Assembly: GCF_035046485.1 (NCBI RefSeq)
Contig: NC_085138.1
Location: 336,796,263 to 336,860,262 of the forward strand
Source of the DNA: Aedes albopictus
Lineage: Eukaryota > Arthropoda > Insecta > Diptera > Culicidae
Length of the DNA stretch: 64,000 nt
Reading direction: 5' to 3'
Positions within the stretch are counted from its first letter, which is position 1. Each line of letters starts with the position of its first letter. Shown here piece after piece: positions 47,745 through 57,982 of this stretch. A program made the translations under genes and the position numbers. The notes under the pieces are model-generated. The model ran no database searches. It was not told where the DNA came from and was given only the letters and a program-made list of their open reading frames with translations.

Positions 47745-50700
47745 TCCAGAGAGATTCTTTTTTCCAGGGAGATAATATTCAAATCTCCAAGAAGATTTTA
47801 TTTGAATCTCCAGGGAAATTCTATTCGAATCTCCAGTTAGATTCTTTTCGAATCTTCAGGGGGATTCTATTCAAATCTCCAGGGAGATTCTTTTCGAATC
47901 TCCAGGGAGATTCTTCTCGAATTTCCACTGAGATTCTTCTCGAATCCCTAGGGAGATTCTTCTCGAATCTCTAGGATGATGATTCTCGAATCTCTAGGAA
48001 GATTCTCTTCAAATCTCCAGGGAGATTCTTATCGAATCTACTGGGAGATTCTACTCGAATCTCTAGGGAGATTCTTCTCGAATCTCCAGAGAGATTCTTA
48101 TCAAATCTCCAAAGAGATACTCCCCGAATCTCGTTAGAGATTCTTCCTTAATCTCCAGAGTGATTCTATCTAAGTCTGAAAATAGATTCTCACCAAATCT
48201 CTAGAAAGATTCTTCCTGAATCCCCAGCGATATTTTTTTTTCAAATTTGTAGCGAGATTTTTTCCAAATCTCCAAGCCCTAGGAAAATATTCCCGAATCT
48301 CTAGGAAGATTCTTCCCGAATCGCCGGGGAGATTCTTCCCACATTTTCAGGGAGATTCTTCCCGAATATCTAGGAAAATTCTTCCCGAATCTCCAGAGAG
48401 GGTCTTCCCGAGTCTCCAGGGAATTTGCAGGCAGATGCTTCCCGAATTTTCAGGGAGATTCTTCCCGAATCTCCAGGGAGATTCTTCCCGAATCTCCGGG
48501 GAGATTCTTGCCGAATCTTCAGAAATATTCTTACCGAATCTTCAGAAAAAATCTTGCCGAATCTCCAGGGAGATTCTTGCCGAATCTACAGGCAGATTCT
48601 TCAGACTCTAGTTGAATTTAAAAACACTTCACTAATACTTTACTTTTGCAAAAGAAAATAAAAAATGAATAACTCTTTTAAAGAAAAAGAAAAACTAGAA
48701 AGGACGAGCAAATTCCTTTTAATTCTACTACTGTGCTTATCTTCGGACAGATAGGCCTATTTCGTCTGTGACTTACAGACTTCTTCAGTGTCAAGTGCTC
48801 GACAGTCGAGCACTTGACACTGAAGAAGTCTGTAAGTCACAGACGAAATAGGCCTATCTGTCCGAAGATAAGCACAGTAGTAGAATTAAAAGGAATTTGC
48901 TCGTCCTTTCTAGTTTTTCTTTTTCTTTAAAAGAGTTATTCATTTTTTATTTTCTTTTGCAAAAGTAAAGTATTAGTGAAGTGTTTTTAAATTAAACTAG
49001 AGTCTGAAGTAACAAGTTCTACTAAAAACTCTAAAGTAATAGTAAAGGCAGATTCTTGCCGAATCTCCAGGGAAATTCTTACCGAATCTCCAGGGAGATT
49101 CTTCCCACATTTTCAGGGAGATTCTTCCCGAATCTCCAGGGAAATTCTTCTCGAATCTCCAGAGAGGGTCTTCCCGAGTCTCCAAGGAATTTTCAGGCAG
49201 ATTCTTCCTGAATTTTCAGGGAGATTCTTCCCGAATCTCCAGGGAAATTCTTCTCGAATATACAGGTAAATTCTTCCCGAGTCTCCAGGGAAATTCTTCC
49301 CAAATCTCCAGGGAGATTCTTCCCGAATCTTCAGGGAGATTCTTCCCGAGGCTCTAGGGAGATTCTTCCCAAATCTTCAGAAATATTCTTACCGAATCTT
49401 CAGAAAAATTCATGCCGAATCTCCAGGGAGATTCTTGCCGAATCTCCAGGGAGATTCTTGCCGAATCTCCAGGGAGATTCTTGCCGAATCTCCAGGGAGA
49501 TTCTTGCCGAATCTCCAGGGAGATTCTTGCCGAATCTCCAGGGAGATTCTTGCCGAATCTCCAGGGAGATTCTTGCCGAATCTTCAGGGAGATTCTTGCC
49601 GAATCTCCAGGGAGATTCTTGCCGAATCTCCAGGGAGATTCTTGCCGAATCTCCAGGGAGATTCTTGTCGAATCTCAAGGGAAATTCCTGCCGAATCTCA
49701 ATTAAACAATTATTTCATCTTATTATTGTAACAAATATTTATACCCGTAACAATCTCCAGGGAGATTCTTGTCGAATCTCCAGGGAGATTTTTGTCGAAT
49801 CTCCAGGGAGATTCATGTCGAATCTCCAGGGAGATTCTTGTCGAATCTCCAGGGAGATTCTTGCCGAATCTTCAGGGAGATTCTTGCCGAATCTCCAGGG
49901 AGATTCTTGCCGAATCTCCAGGGAGATTCTTGCCGAATCTCCAGGGAGATTCTTTCCGAATCTCCAGGGAAATTCACTCCGGATCTCCAGGGAGATTCTT
50001 GCCGAATCTCCAGAGAGATTCTTGCCGAATCTCCAGAGAGATTCTTGCCGAATCTTCTGGGAGATTCCTTCCGAATCTCCAGGGAGATTGTTGCCGAATC
50101 TTCAGGGAGATTGTTGCCGAATCTCCAGGGAGATTCTTCCCGACTCTCCAGGAAGATTCTTGCCGAATCTCCAGGGAGATTATTGTCGAATCTCCAGGGA
50201 GATTCTTGTCGAATCTCCAGGGAGATTTTTGTAGAATCTCCAGGAAGATTCCTGTCGAATCTCCAGGGCTATTCTTGTCGAATCTCCAGGGAGATTCTTG
50301 TCGAATCTCCAGGGAGATTTTTGAAGAATCTCCAGGAAGATTCTTGTCGAATCTCCAGGGCTATTCTTGTCGAGTCTCCAGGGAGATTCTTGTCGAATCT
50401 CCAGGGAGATTCTTGTCGAATCTCCAGGGAGATTCTTGTCGAATCTCCAGGGAGATTCTTGTCGAATCTCCAGGGAGATTCTTGTCGAATCTCCAGGGAG
50501 ATTCTTGCCGAATCTCCAGGGAGATTCTTGTCGAATCTCCAGGCAGATTCTTGTCGAATCTCCAGGGAGATTCTTGTCGAATCTGCAGGGTGATTCTTGC
50601 CGAACCTCCAGGGAGATTCTTGCTGAATCTCCAGGGAGATTCTTGCCGAATCTCCAGGGAGATTCTTGTCGAATCTGCAGGGTGATTGTTGTCGAATCTT

Positions 50701-52750
50701 AACGAATCTTCAGGGAGATTCTTGTCGAATCTCCAGGGAGATTCTTGTCGAATCTCCAGGGAGATTCTTGTCGAATCTCCAGGGAGATTCTTGTCGAATC
50801 TCCAGGGAGATTCTTGTCGAATCTCCAGGGAGATTCTTGTCGAATCTCCAGGGAGATTCTGGTCGAATCTCCAGGGAGATTCTTGTCGAATCTCCAGGGA
50901 GATTCTTGTCGAATCTCCAGGGAGATTCTTGTCGAATCTCCAGGGAGATTCTTGACGAATCTTCAGGGAGATTCTTGTCGAATCTCCAGGGAGATTCTTG
51001 TCGAATCTCCAGGGAGATTCTTGTCGAATCTCCAGGGAGATTCTTGTCGAATCTCCAGGGAGTTTCTTGTCGAATCTCCAGGGAGTTTCTTGTCGAATCT
51101 CCAGGGAGTTTCTTGTCGAATCTCCAGGAAGATTCTTGTCGAATCTCCAGGCAGATTCTTGTCGAATCTCCAGGCAAATTCTTGTCGAATCTCCTGGGAG
51201 ATTCTTGTCGAATCTGCAGGGTGATTGTTGTCGAATTTCCACGGAGATTCTTGACGTATTTTCAGGGAGATTCTTGTCGAATCTCTAGGGAGATTAATGT
51301 CGAATCTCCAGGGAGATTCTTGTCGAATCTCCAGGGAGATTCTTGTCGAATCTCCAGGGAGATTCTTGTCGAATCTCCAGGGAGATTCTTGTCGAATCTC
51401 CAGGGAGATTCTTGTCGAATCTCCAGGGAGATTCTTGTCGAATCTCCAGGGAGATTCTTGTCGAATCTCCAGGGAGATTCTTGTCGAATCTCCAGGGAGA
51501 TTCTTGTCGAATCTCCAGGGAGATTCTTGTCGAATCTCCAGGGAGATTCGAATCTCCAGGGAGATTCTTGTCGAATCTCCAGGGAGATTCTTGTCGAATC
51601 TCCAGGGAGATTCTTTTCGAATCTCCGGGGAGATTCTTGCTGAATCTCCGGGGAGATTCTTGCCGAATCTCCGGGGAGATTCTTGCCGAATCTCCGGGGA
51701 GATTCTTGCCGAGTCTCCGGGGAGATTCTTACCGAATCTCCGGGGAGCTTCTTGCCGAATCTCCGGGGAGATTCTTGCCGAATCTCCAGGGAGATTCTTG
51801 CCGAATCTCCAGGGAGATTCTTGCCGAATCTCCAGGGAGATTCTTGCCGAATCTCCAGGGAGATTCTTGCCGAATCTCCAGGGAGATTCTTGCCGAATCT
51901 CCAGGGAGATTCTTGCCGAATATCCAGGGAGATTCTTGCCGAATCTTCATGGAGATTCTTCCCGAATCTTCATGGAGATTCCTTTCGAATCTCCAGGGAA
52001 ATTCTTGTCGAATCAACTGGAAGATTTTCGTCGAATCTCCATTGAAATTTTTGTCGAATCTCCAGGGAGATTCTTGTTGAATATCCAGCGAGATTTTTGC
52101 CGAATCTCCGAGGAGATTCTTGCCGAATCTCAGGGGATTCGACGAGAATTCATTCTCTAGGGAGATTCATCCTGAATTCCCATGTAAATCCATCCTGAAT
52201 CTCAAGGGAGGTTCTTCCTAAATTTCCAGGGATATTCTTCCCTAATCCAGCGAAATTTGTCTTGAATCTCCAGGGAGATTTTTCTCTTGAATCTCAATGG
52301 AGATTCTTCTAGAATCTCCAGGGAGATTCTTCCCGAATGTCTAGGAAGATTCGTCCCGAATTTCCAGCGAGATTCTTCCCAAATCTTCAGCCCAGGGAGG
52401 TTGTTCTCGAATCTCCAGGGAGAGTCTTCCCAAGTTTCCAGGGAGGGTCTTCCCGGATCTCCAGGGGATTCTTTCTAAATCTTCAGGGGGATTCTTCCCG
52501 AATCTACAGGGAGACTCTTCCAGAATCCCCAGGGAGATTCTCCTGGATTTTCCAGGGAGATTTATCCCTGAATGAATTTTCAGGGATAGCCTTTACGAAT
52601 CTCCAGGAAGAATCTTATTGAACCTCCAGGTAGATTTATTCCGAATCTCCAGGAAGATTCATCCCAAATCTCCAGGGAGATTCTTCCTGAGTCTCCAGGG
52701 TGGTTCTTCTCTAATCTCCTGGGAGATTCTTCCCAAATCTCGAAGGGGAA
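47745..52750 (+). repeat. 23-bp palindromic satellite, main block
   Basis: About 190 head-to-tail units, each an 18-bp imperfect palindrome GAATCTCCAGGGAGATTC plus a 5-bp spacer, TTGTC, TTGCC or TTCCC. The palindrome arms (GAATCTCC / GGAGATTC) are exact; only the central AG breaks symmetry. The core (about 50,170-51,600) is almost uniform with TTGTC. Flanking parts use TTGCC, and the outer edges (47.7-48.6, 52.1-52.75 kb) are diverged with TTCCC/TTCTC. A subarray at about 51,620-51,780 carries CCGGGGAG. Breaks: a hairpin at 48,599-49,009 and a 50-bp AT insert at about 49,703-49,753. ORFs of up to 325 codons on either strand are repeat artefacts. Confidence 0.97.
48599..49009. mobile_element. 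411-bp near-perfect hairpin inside the satellite
   Basis: Two 205-bp arms are exact reverse complements except for one mismatch (near 48,614/48,994), around a single-base centre at 48,804. There is no spacer. Arms contain CTTTTCTTTTGC-type AT-rich sequence outside and GCTTATCTTCGGACAGATAG nearer the centre. The word GGCAGATTCT occurs just left (48,591-48,600) and again at 49,047-49,056, beyond a 37-bp AT-rich stub, so it may be an insertion duplication. It could be a foldback element or an inverted duplication. If transcribed through, it would form one long double-stranded RNA hairpin. Confidence 0.9.
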
Positions 52751-53292
52751 TCATGATACTGCTTTATTCAACTGTTGTTTTCCTTGAATAACAAAAAAAA
52801 AATATCATTTAGAAGAATACCACTTTGCAAGCGTGAATCATCTCCAGCCGGAGTGAGTGGTGCTATTGAACCCCCACGACCAATCCAATCGGGCGGGCCA
52901 GTACCCGCCGGCCTAATAAATTGTCGAAAATGAGATCATTCTTAGGAAAAATTAAGATCCCAACCAAACGCCCCCTGATGTGCACGCGGGGGGCATCCAG
53001 AAATGGCACAGAAATCCTGCCCACCATCATCACATCGCACCACACCACATCACAACAGTTGTAGAGGTTAGCTAGAGCAATAATCGAGAGCGGCAGACGG
53101 AACCTGCCAGCACCTAATCGTTGTTGGTTTTCGTTGCGGTATGCTGTCATCCTCGACTGCTCAGCCTCTCAGCCAGACTCGAACTCAGTCAATGCATGCA
53201 ACAACGGGTTTGACTGTTGCTGCTGCTGCGATTACGATTACACTAGGTTACACTCTGAATAAAAAAATGATCTTTCGTAAGATGTAATGCTG
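52751..53292. other. Unique spacer between satellite blocks
   Basis: GC-richer sequence with a CACATCGCACCACACCACATC run near 53,030 and a TTGCTGCTGCTG run near 53,218. No gene is supported. It lies between the main satellite block and an inverted block. Confidence 0.35.
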
Positions 53293-53840
53293 GTCGCGGA
53301 ATCTCCCAGGAGATTCGAGAGGAATCCCCCTATAGATTCGAAAAGAATCTTCCTGGAGATTCGAAAAGAATCTTCCTGGAGATTCGGGAAGAATCTCCCT
53401 TGAGATTTTGGAAAAATTTCACTGGCTATTCGGGAAGAATATCCCTGGAAATTCCTAAGGAAACTCTCTGGAGATTCGAGAAGAATCTTCCTGGAGATTT
53501 GAGGAAAATCTCCCTGGATATTTGAGGAGAATCTCCCTGGATATTTAGGCAGAATCTTCCTGGAGATTTGGGAAGAATCTTCCTGGAGATTTGTGAAGAA
53601 TCTTCCTGGAGATTTGGGAAGAATCTCCCTGGAGATTCGGCAAGAATCTTACTGGAGATTTGAGGAAAATCTCCCTGGAGATTTAGGGAGAATCTCACTG
53701 GAGATTCAGGAATAATCTCGATGGAGATTCGAGAAAAATCTCTTTGGAAGTTGCGGAAGAATATGCCTGGAGATTTGCAAAGATTATCTGTGGAGATTCG
53801 GAAAGAATCTCCTTGGATATTCGAAAAGGATCTCCCTTCG
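53293..53840 (-). repeat. 23-bp satellite, inverted block
   Basis: Units of the type GAATCTCCCTGGAGATTC with spacer GGGAA or GAAGA, i.e. the satellite in reverse orientation, as shown by the spacer and central CT. Units are 10-30% diverged. Long minus-strand ORFs here (to 192 codons) come from the repeat. Confidence 0.9.
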
Positions 53841-55170
53841 AGCTCGCTGTAGTCGACAGAGTGAATCCCACATACGTCACCCACCATTTTCGTTTTGTGA
53901 ACATCACCACTGATATGGATATGATTATCGTGACTCTCTCTTTCACCTATTGCTCTTGTGGAAGCAAGGGCACGTACAACGGTATACGAAACGTATCGTT
54001 TCACATAGCTCCGTTAGAACGCACACACAAAGCGCACCACGCAATGCACTCTCTGTCTATGGTAAACTTTCTCACTTTGACAATCTTGTTGGCAATCATG
54101 TTCTGAGAGATTGGCTCTCTTGCAATCCATACTCAGTAACTGTCATCGTTACAAAGATGTGAAGGGTGGGTGAATCTACAAACCGCGTCTTTTTTCAGGC
54201 GTGATATGCTAGCTGATTTGTTTTCAATGATACAAATCACAGGGTGACATTAGAAATCCGATTTAAAGAATGTGTCGTGATGGTCACGAGAATTCCAAGC
54301 ACTGGTCATGAGCAAAGTGCCAAGGCTTTCTGCTAGATGACGTTGATCAAACGGCGGTAGAGAATTTAGATAACTATTTGCAGATTGTTATTTATTAGGT
54401 TTTCAAAATTTGTAGCACCGTGTCCCCGAGAGAGAACCCACCGCACGCTTCATGCTTCATTGCGGGGGTGTGTTTTTGCGCGCGCTTCGCTCCGCGTCCA
54501 TCGCCGTGCGTCGCGTCGATAGGTTCGGTTAATGGGGCAACCTCGTGCCACTACCAATCGGAACGGAAACAACTTTCAAAGTTCTGTGCTGCTGCATACT
54601 GTACGTACACACGAGAACAACAGAAAAAAGAGTTCACGGTCTCCGGTGAAGAAGAACCATGCCATTTTTCTGTGCTGGAATCGAATCGGAATCGAAGGTA
54701 GAACAAATCGATTGACCGTTTGATTGTTTCGCAGCGATTGGATGCCGCCAAGCCATTCGATTGTCGAGTGCCTACCTACCTTCGACTCCGTGAGTGATGT
54801 GTCGGTTAGCCGAGCCAGCAAGTGAGAGGAAGCCCCCGATAGAATGCACACTGGTATGGTAATTAGAATTAGTGGTCCATAAAAAGAGAACCGGTCGTCG
54901 TCGGAGTGTTTGTCACTGACCGGGTGGCGGCGTGGCAAGACGACAGCTGCTGGATGCTTCATGACGCGTTGAACAAGTCGACATCGCCCGCCTGCCGGCG
55001 TGTGTGTAGGTGGGTCATGTGGAATGTTTCATAAACAATTTGAATTATGGTTCGCCAGATGATCTCAATTGAAGGCTAGATAGAATGTCATTGAAAGCAA
55101 CCGGGATACGAATAGGTTCAAAGGGCAGGTCTTGTATTCTGTTTGATGATCAATTCCCATGGGAACCGAG
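53841..55170. other. Unique-looking DNA with GC-rich segment at 54,410-55,000
   Basis: 54,410-54,990 is CG-dense (GCGCGCGCTTCGCTCCGCGTC type) like a promoter or 5' UTR region. A donor-like AAG|GTAGAA lies at about 54,696. I found no initiator+DPE pair or acceptor that defines an exon, so this stays a suggestion only. No protein domain is visible. Confidence 0.3.
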
Positions 55171-55741
55171 CCTAGAGAAATTCTTCTCGAATTTCCAGGA
55201 AGATTCTTTCCGAATTTCCAGGGAGGTTCTTCCCGAATCTCCAGGGAGATATTTCCCCAATCTTCAGGGAGATTTTTTCCGAAATTCCAGGGAGATTCTT
55301 CCCTAGGATTCTTTCCGAATCTACAGGAAGATTCTTTCCGAACCTCCAAGGAGATTCTTTCCGAATCTACAGGAAAATTCTTCCCGAATATCCAAAGAGA
55401 TTCGTCCCAAAGATTCTTTTCGAATCTACAGGAAGATTCTTCTCGAATTTCCAACGACATTCTTTCCGAATCTACAAAGAGATTTTTCTTGTATCTCCGG
55501 GAAAAATCCTTTCGAATCTCCGGGGAGATTCCTTACGAATCTTCGTGGAGATTTCTTCCGAATCTCCGAGGAGATTGCTTCCGATTTTCCGGGGAGATTC
55601 CTTCCGAATCTAAGGAGGGATTCCTTCCGAATCTCCAGGGAGATTCTTTTGGGATCTCTAGGGAGATTCCTTTCGATATTCGTGGAGATTCTTTCATTTT
55701 CGAATCTCCAGAGAGATTCCTTCCGAATCTCCAGACAGATT
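55171..55741 (+). repeat. 23-bp satellite, third block
   Basis: Diverged units (TTCCGAATCTCCAGGGAGATTC-like, written here as CCGAATCTCC + AGGGAGATTC) in the same orientation as the main block. The block ends abruptly inside a unit at 55,741, where the minus-strand LTR element begins. ORFs of up to 195 codons are repeat artefacts. Confidence 0.9.
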
Positions 55742-57748
55742 TGTAACTTACCTTCGTTACGCCCGTTCAGTCCCAAGGACTCCCAGCCTACTCAGGGTCG
55801 GCTAGCTCCGCCGAGGCTTCGCAAGAAGAGGGAAAAGCAACGAATGGTCTACTAAATGACGGCTTTATTAAAAGTCCTAAGTGTCCCTACAGCCCTAACT
55901 CCTACCTATTCAACAACGTGGTACTTACAGGAAGTGTGTGGTGTTAGTGTAGGGGCCCTGATGAACTCCGCCTGACCGTCTCGTTGGCCGGTGCCGCCGT
56001 CGCTTGGCACTCGTGTCCTGTCCGGCCGGAATTGGCCGATCCGCTGGCCGGTACCGCTGTCGCTTGGTGCTCGTATTGCTCCTGTCCGGCCAATATTGGC
56101 CGAGTCGCTTGAAAACTTGCCGGGCACCGTTCGTCCGCTCACTACGGCCGCGTGGGATTTCCTGGCCCGTCCGTCAACGTCGCACGTGTCTTGCCTGGGG
56201 GGGTTTCCAGGGCCTGGGGTCCACCCGAAACCTGGTGCTTCAGATGACTGCTCCCGTCACTGGTACACTTCACCGGAGTTCGTCCGGAGGATGTATTACG
56301 CAGTCCTAATCTGGAGCTCTTCACTGCTGGCCACGTCACTATGGTCCTCACTGTGGGTAAATGCGGCCCTCAGAGGACTGTTTCTTCCGCCACTGATCCT
56401 TCGTAGCACCTTTACAACTCACAGGTAGGCTACCCTTCTATTCTGGGAGGATTTAATTCCGTCCCAACACTTTTGTATTACTTCTTAAAAACTTCCAAAC
56501 ACTTGTGGCTTCTATGGTGGTCTACAAGAAAGTGGACGAGCTTAGGTCTCGGATCCCACTCGGAACCGGCGAATAGCCCTTTTCCCACGGTTGGTAGCTG
56601 TCGAAGTGCCAAACCGCATCGGCTACCAAGCGCTGTCTGCATGGGGTGTTTTGTGGTCGTGTAGTGTTGTGTGTCAATTTAACAAATTGTGTTCTGTATT
56701 TAGTGTTAGGCTTTAATTTGACCGTTTGCCGTCCTCCTATCTAGCTCGTATGGAATAGCATGGGTTTTTGTTTTAGATTTGCATGGTTTAAATAAGTTTT
56801 ATTATTTAATTTATTTATTTATTTTATATTTGTCTTAAGTATTTATTACCCTACTAGCTAGCTAAGTATATTCGTTGTTTTTCCCTCTTATATGAATTAA
56901 TTAACTGAGTTTTGGCTGAAAGTCGCTGAAAAAGAGTGGACATCGCGAAGCGACTGGTCACACTACCGCACCGCTCGGGAAAAAATTATTAATGTAATTA
57001 ATAATTTTAAAGAAAACTAAATAACAACTCTCGCCATACCGCACCTGTACCAAAGTAGGGCTATGGTGAACAAATAGCGTACACAACAGTGACAAATAGT
57101 CACAACCGTGGTAAATTTAACAAATAAACGATAAACTAGTAACTTAAATAGGAATCATGATCCAAAAAAAAAAAAACGAAAATTAAACATTAACAAACAA
57201 TTAACAATATCGATATCCGAACAAAATTTGTTATCCTAAGAGCAAGATCGAAGTATGGCCTTCGTTAGACCGTAATTCTAGGGTCAACTGCTGTTAAAAT
57301 GGTTGTTTATTCATTGCATGGAATTCGTGTGGCAAACTACCGTAACTTTGCCGCGGCGACAATGACGAGTTATATCAATTTGTATCGAATAATGGGCCCG
57401 TGATCATTCATTCAGAATCTCATCTTTGTCAATTTTGTAGTTTTCCAAACGATTTCGCATAAAATTGGATGAAACATTGTGCTATGGCTTGTAAATGGGT
57501 TCGTAGTTATAAGGTTGACCTTTTGGAAGGTCACAAAAGCTGAATTTGTAGTTGCTCAAATAGTAGATATAAAGCTTTACTAAAGAAAACACTATTTGGA
57601 TCAGTGAGTGTAGCTTGCGCCAACAACTTGTCCAAATCAAATTACAATTAACGATTTGACCGACAAGTGACAAAGGTGGCTACACAAATCGATCACTTAT
57701 AATAAGAAAACAAAGAAATTATAGGTACCTATACACTTACATTTATCT
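55742..57748 (-). mobile_element. 3' end of a minus-strand LTR retrotransposon (LTR region)
   Basis: The segment begins TGTAACTTACC right after the broken satellite unit, which is the expected (inverted) terminus of an LTR ending GGTAAGTTACA on the minus strand. A minus-strand AATAAA (55,864-55,869) sits about 120 bp inside, at the position of an R/U5 poly(A) signal. The sequence then runs to the insertion point of the R1-type LINE and resumes at 63,644, where a Gypsy-type pol frame ends. The inner LTR boundary and primer features were not resolved. The 5' part of the element lies beyond the window. Confidence 0.6.
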
Positions 57749-57760
57749 ATCCCGGGATAC
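57749..57760. repeat. Target-site duplication, left copy
   Basis: ATCCCGGGATAC, repeated exactly at 63,632-63,643. It frames the R1-type LINE and fixes both its ends. Confidence 0.9.
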
Positions 57761-57982
57761 TCCGCGTAGTTGCCGGCTAAGAATAGGACTACTAACCCCA
57801 ATTCAAGGTGTCAAGCGACCCGTGCCGAGGAATGAGTGATCGAGGGGGTGAAAAAGATGCTCGATCTTTAACGGAGCCTGTGGGGTACCTGGGCACCCCC
57901 CACAGTATGCTGTCCCTTACCGCGTTAATGCAGAGCTCTGGCGTGGTGGACATTATTTCTCGTGCAACTCGTGGGAACAAGT

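Noticed and set aside
49435..52160. Long ORFs (245-325 codons) over the satellite, both strands
   Set aside because: All are products of a stop-free 23-bp repeat read in different frames; several overlap in full on both strands, with no start context or domain.
47745..52750. CRISPR-like array
   Set aside because: The repeats are directly adjacent with only 5-bp spacers of two or three types; there are no unique spacers, and the DNA is eukaryotic.
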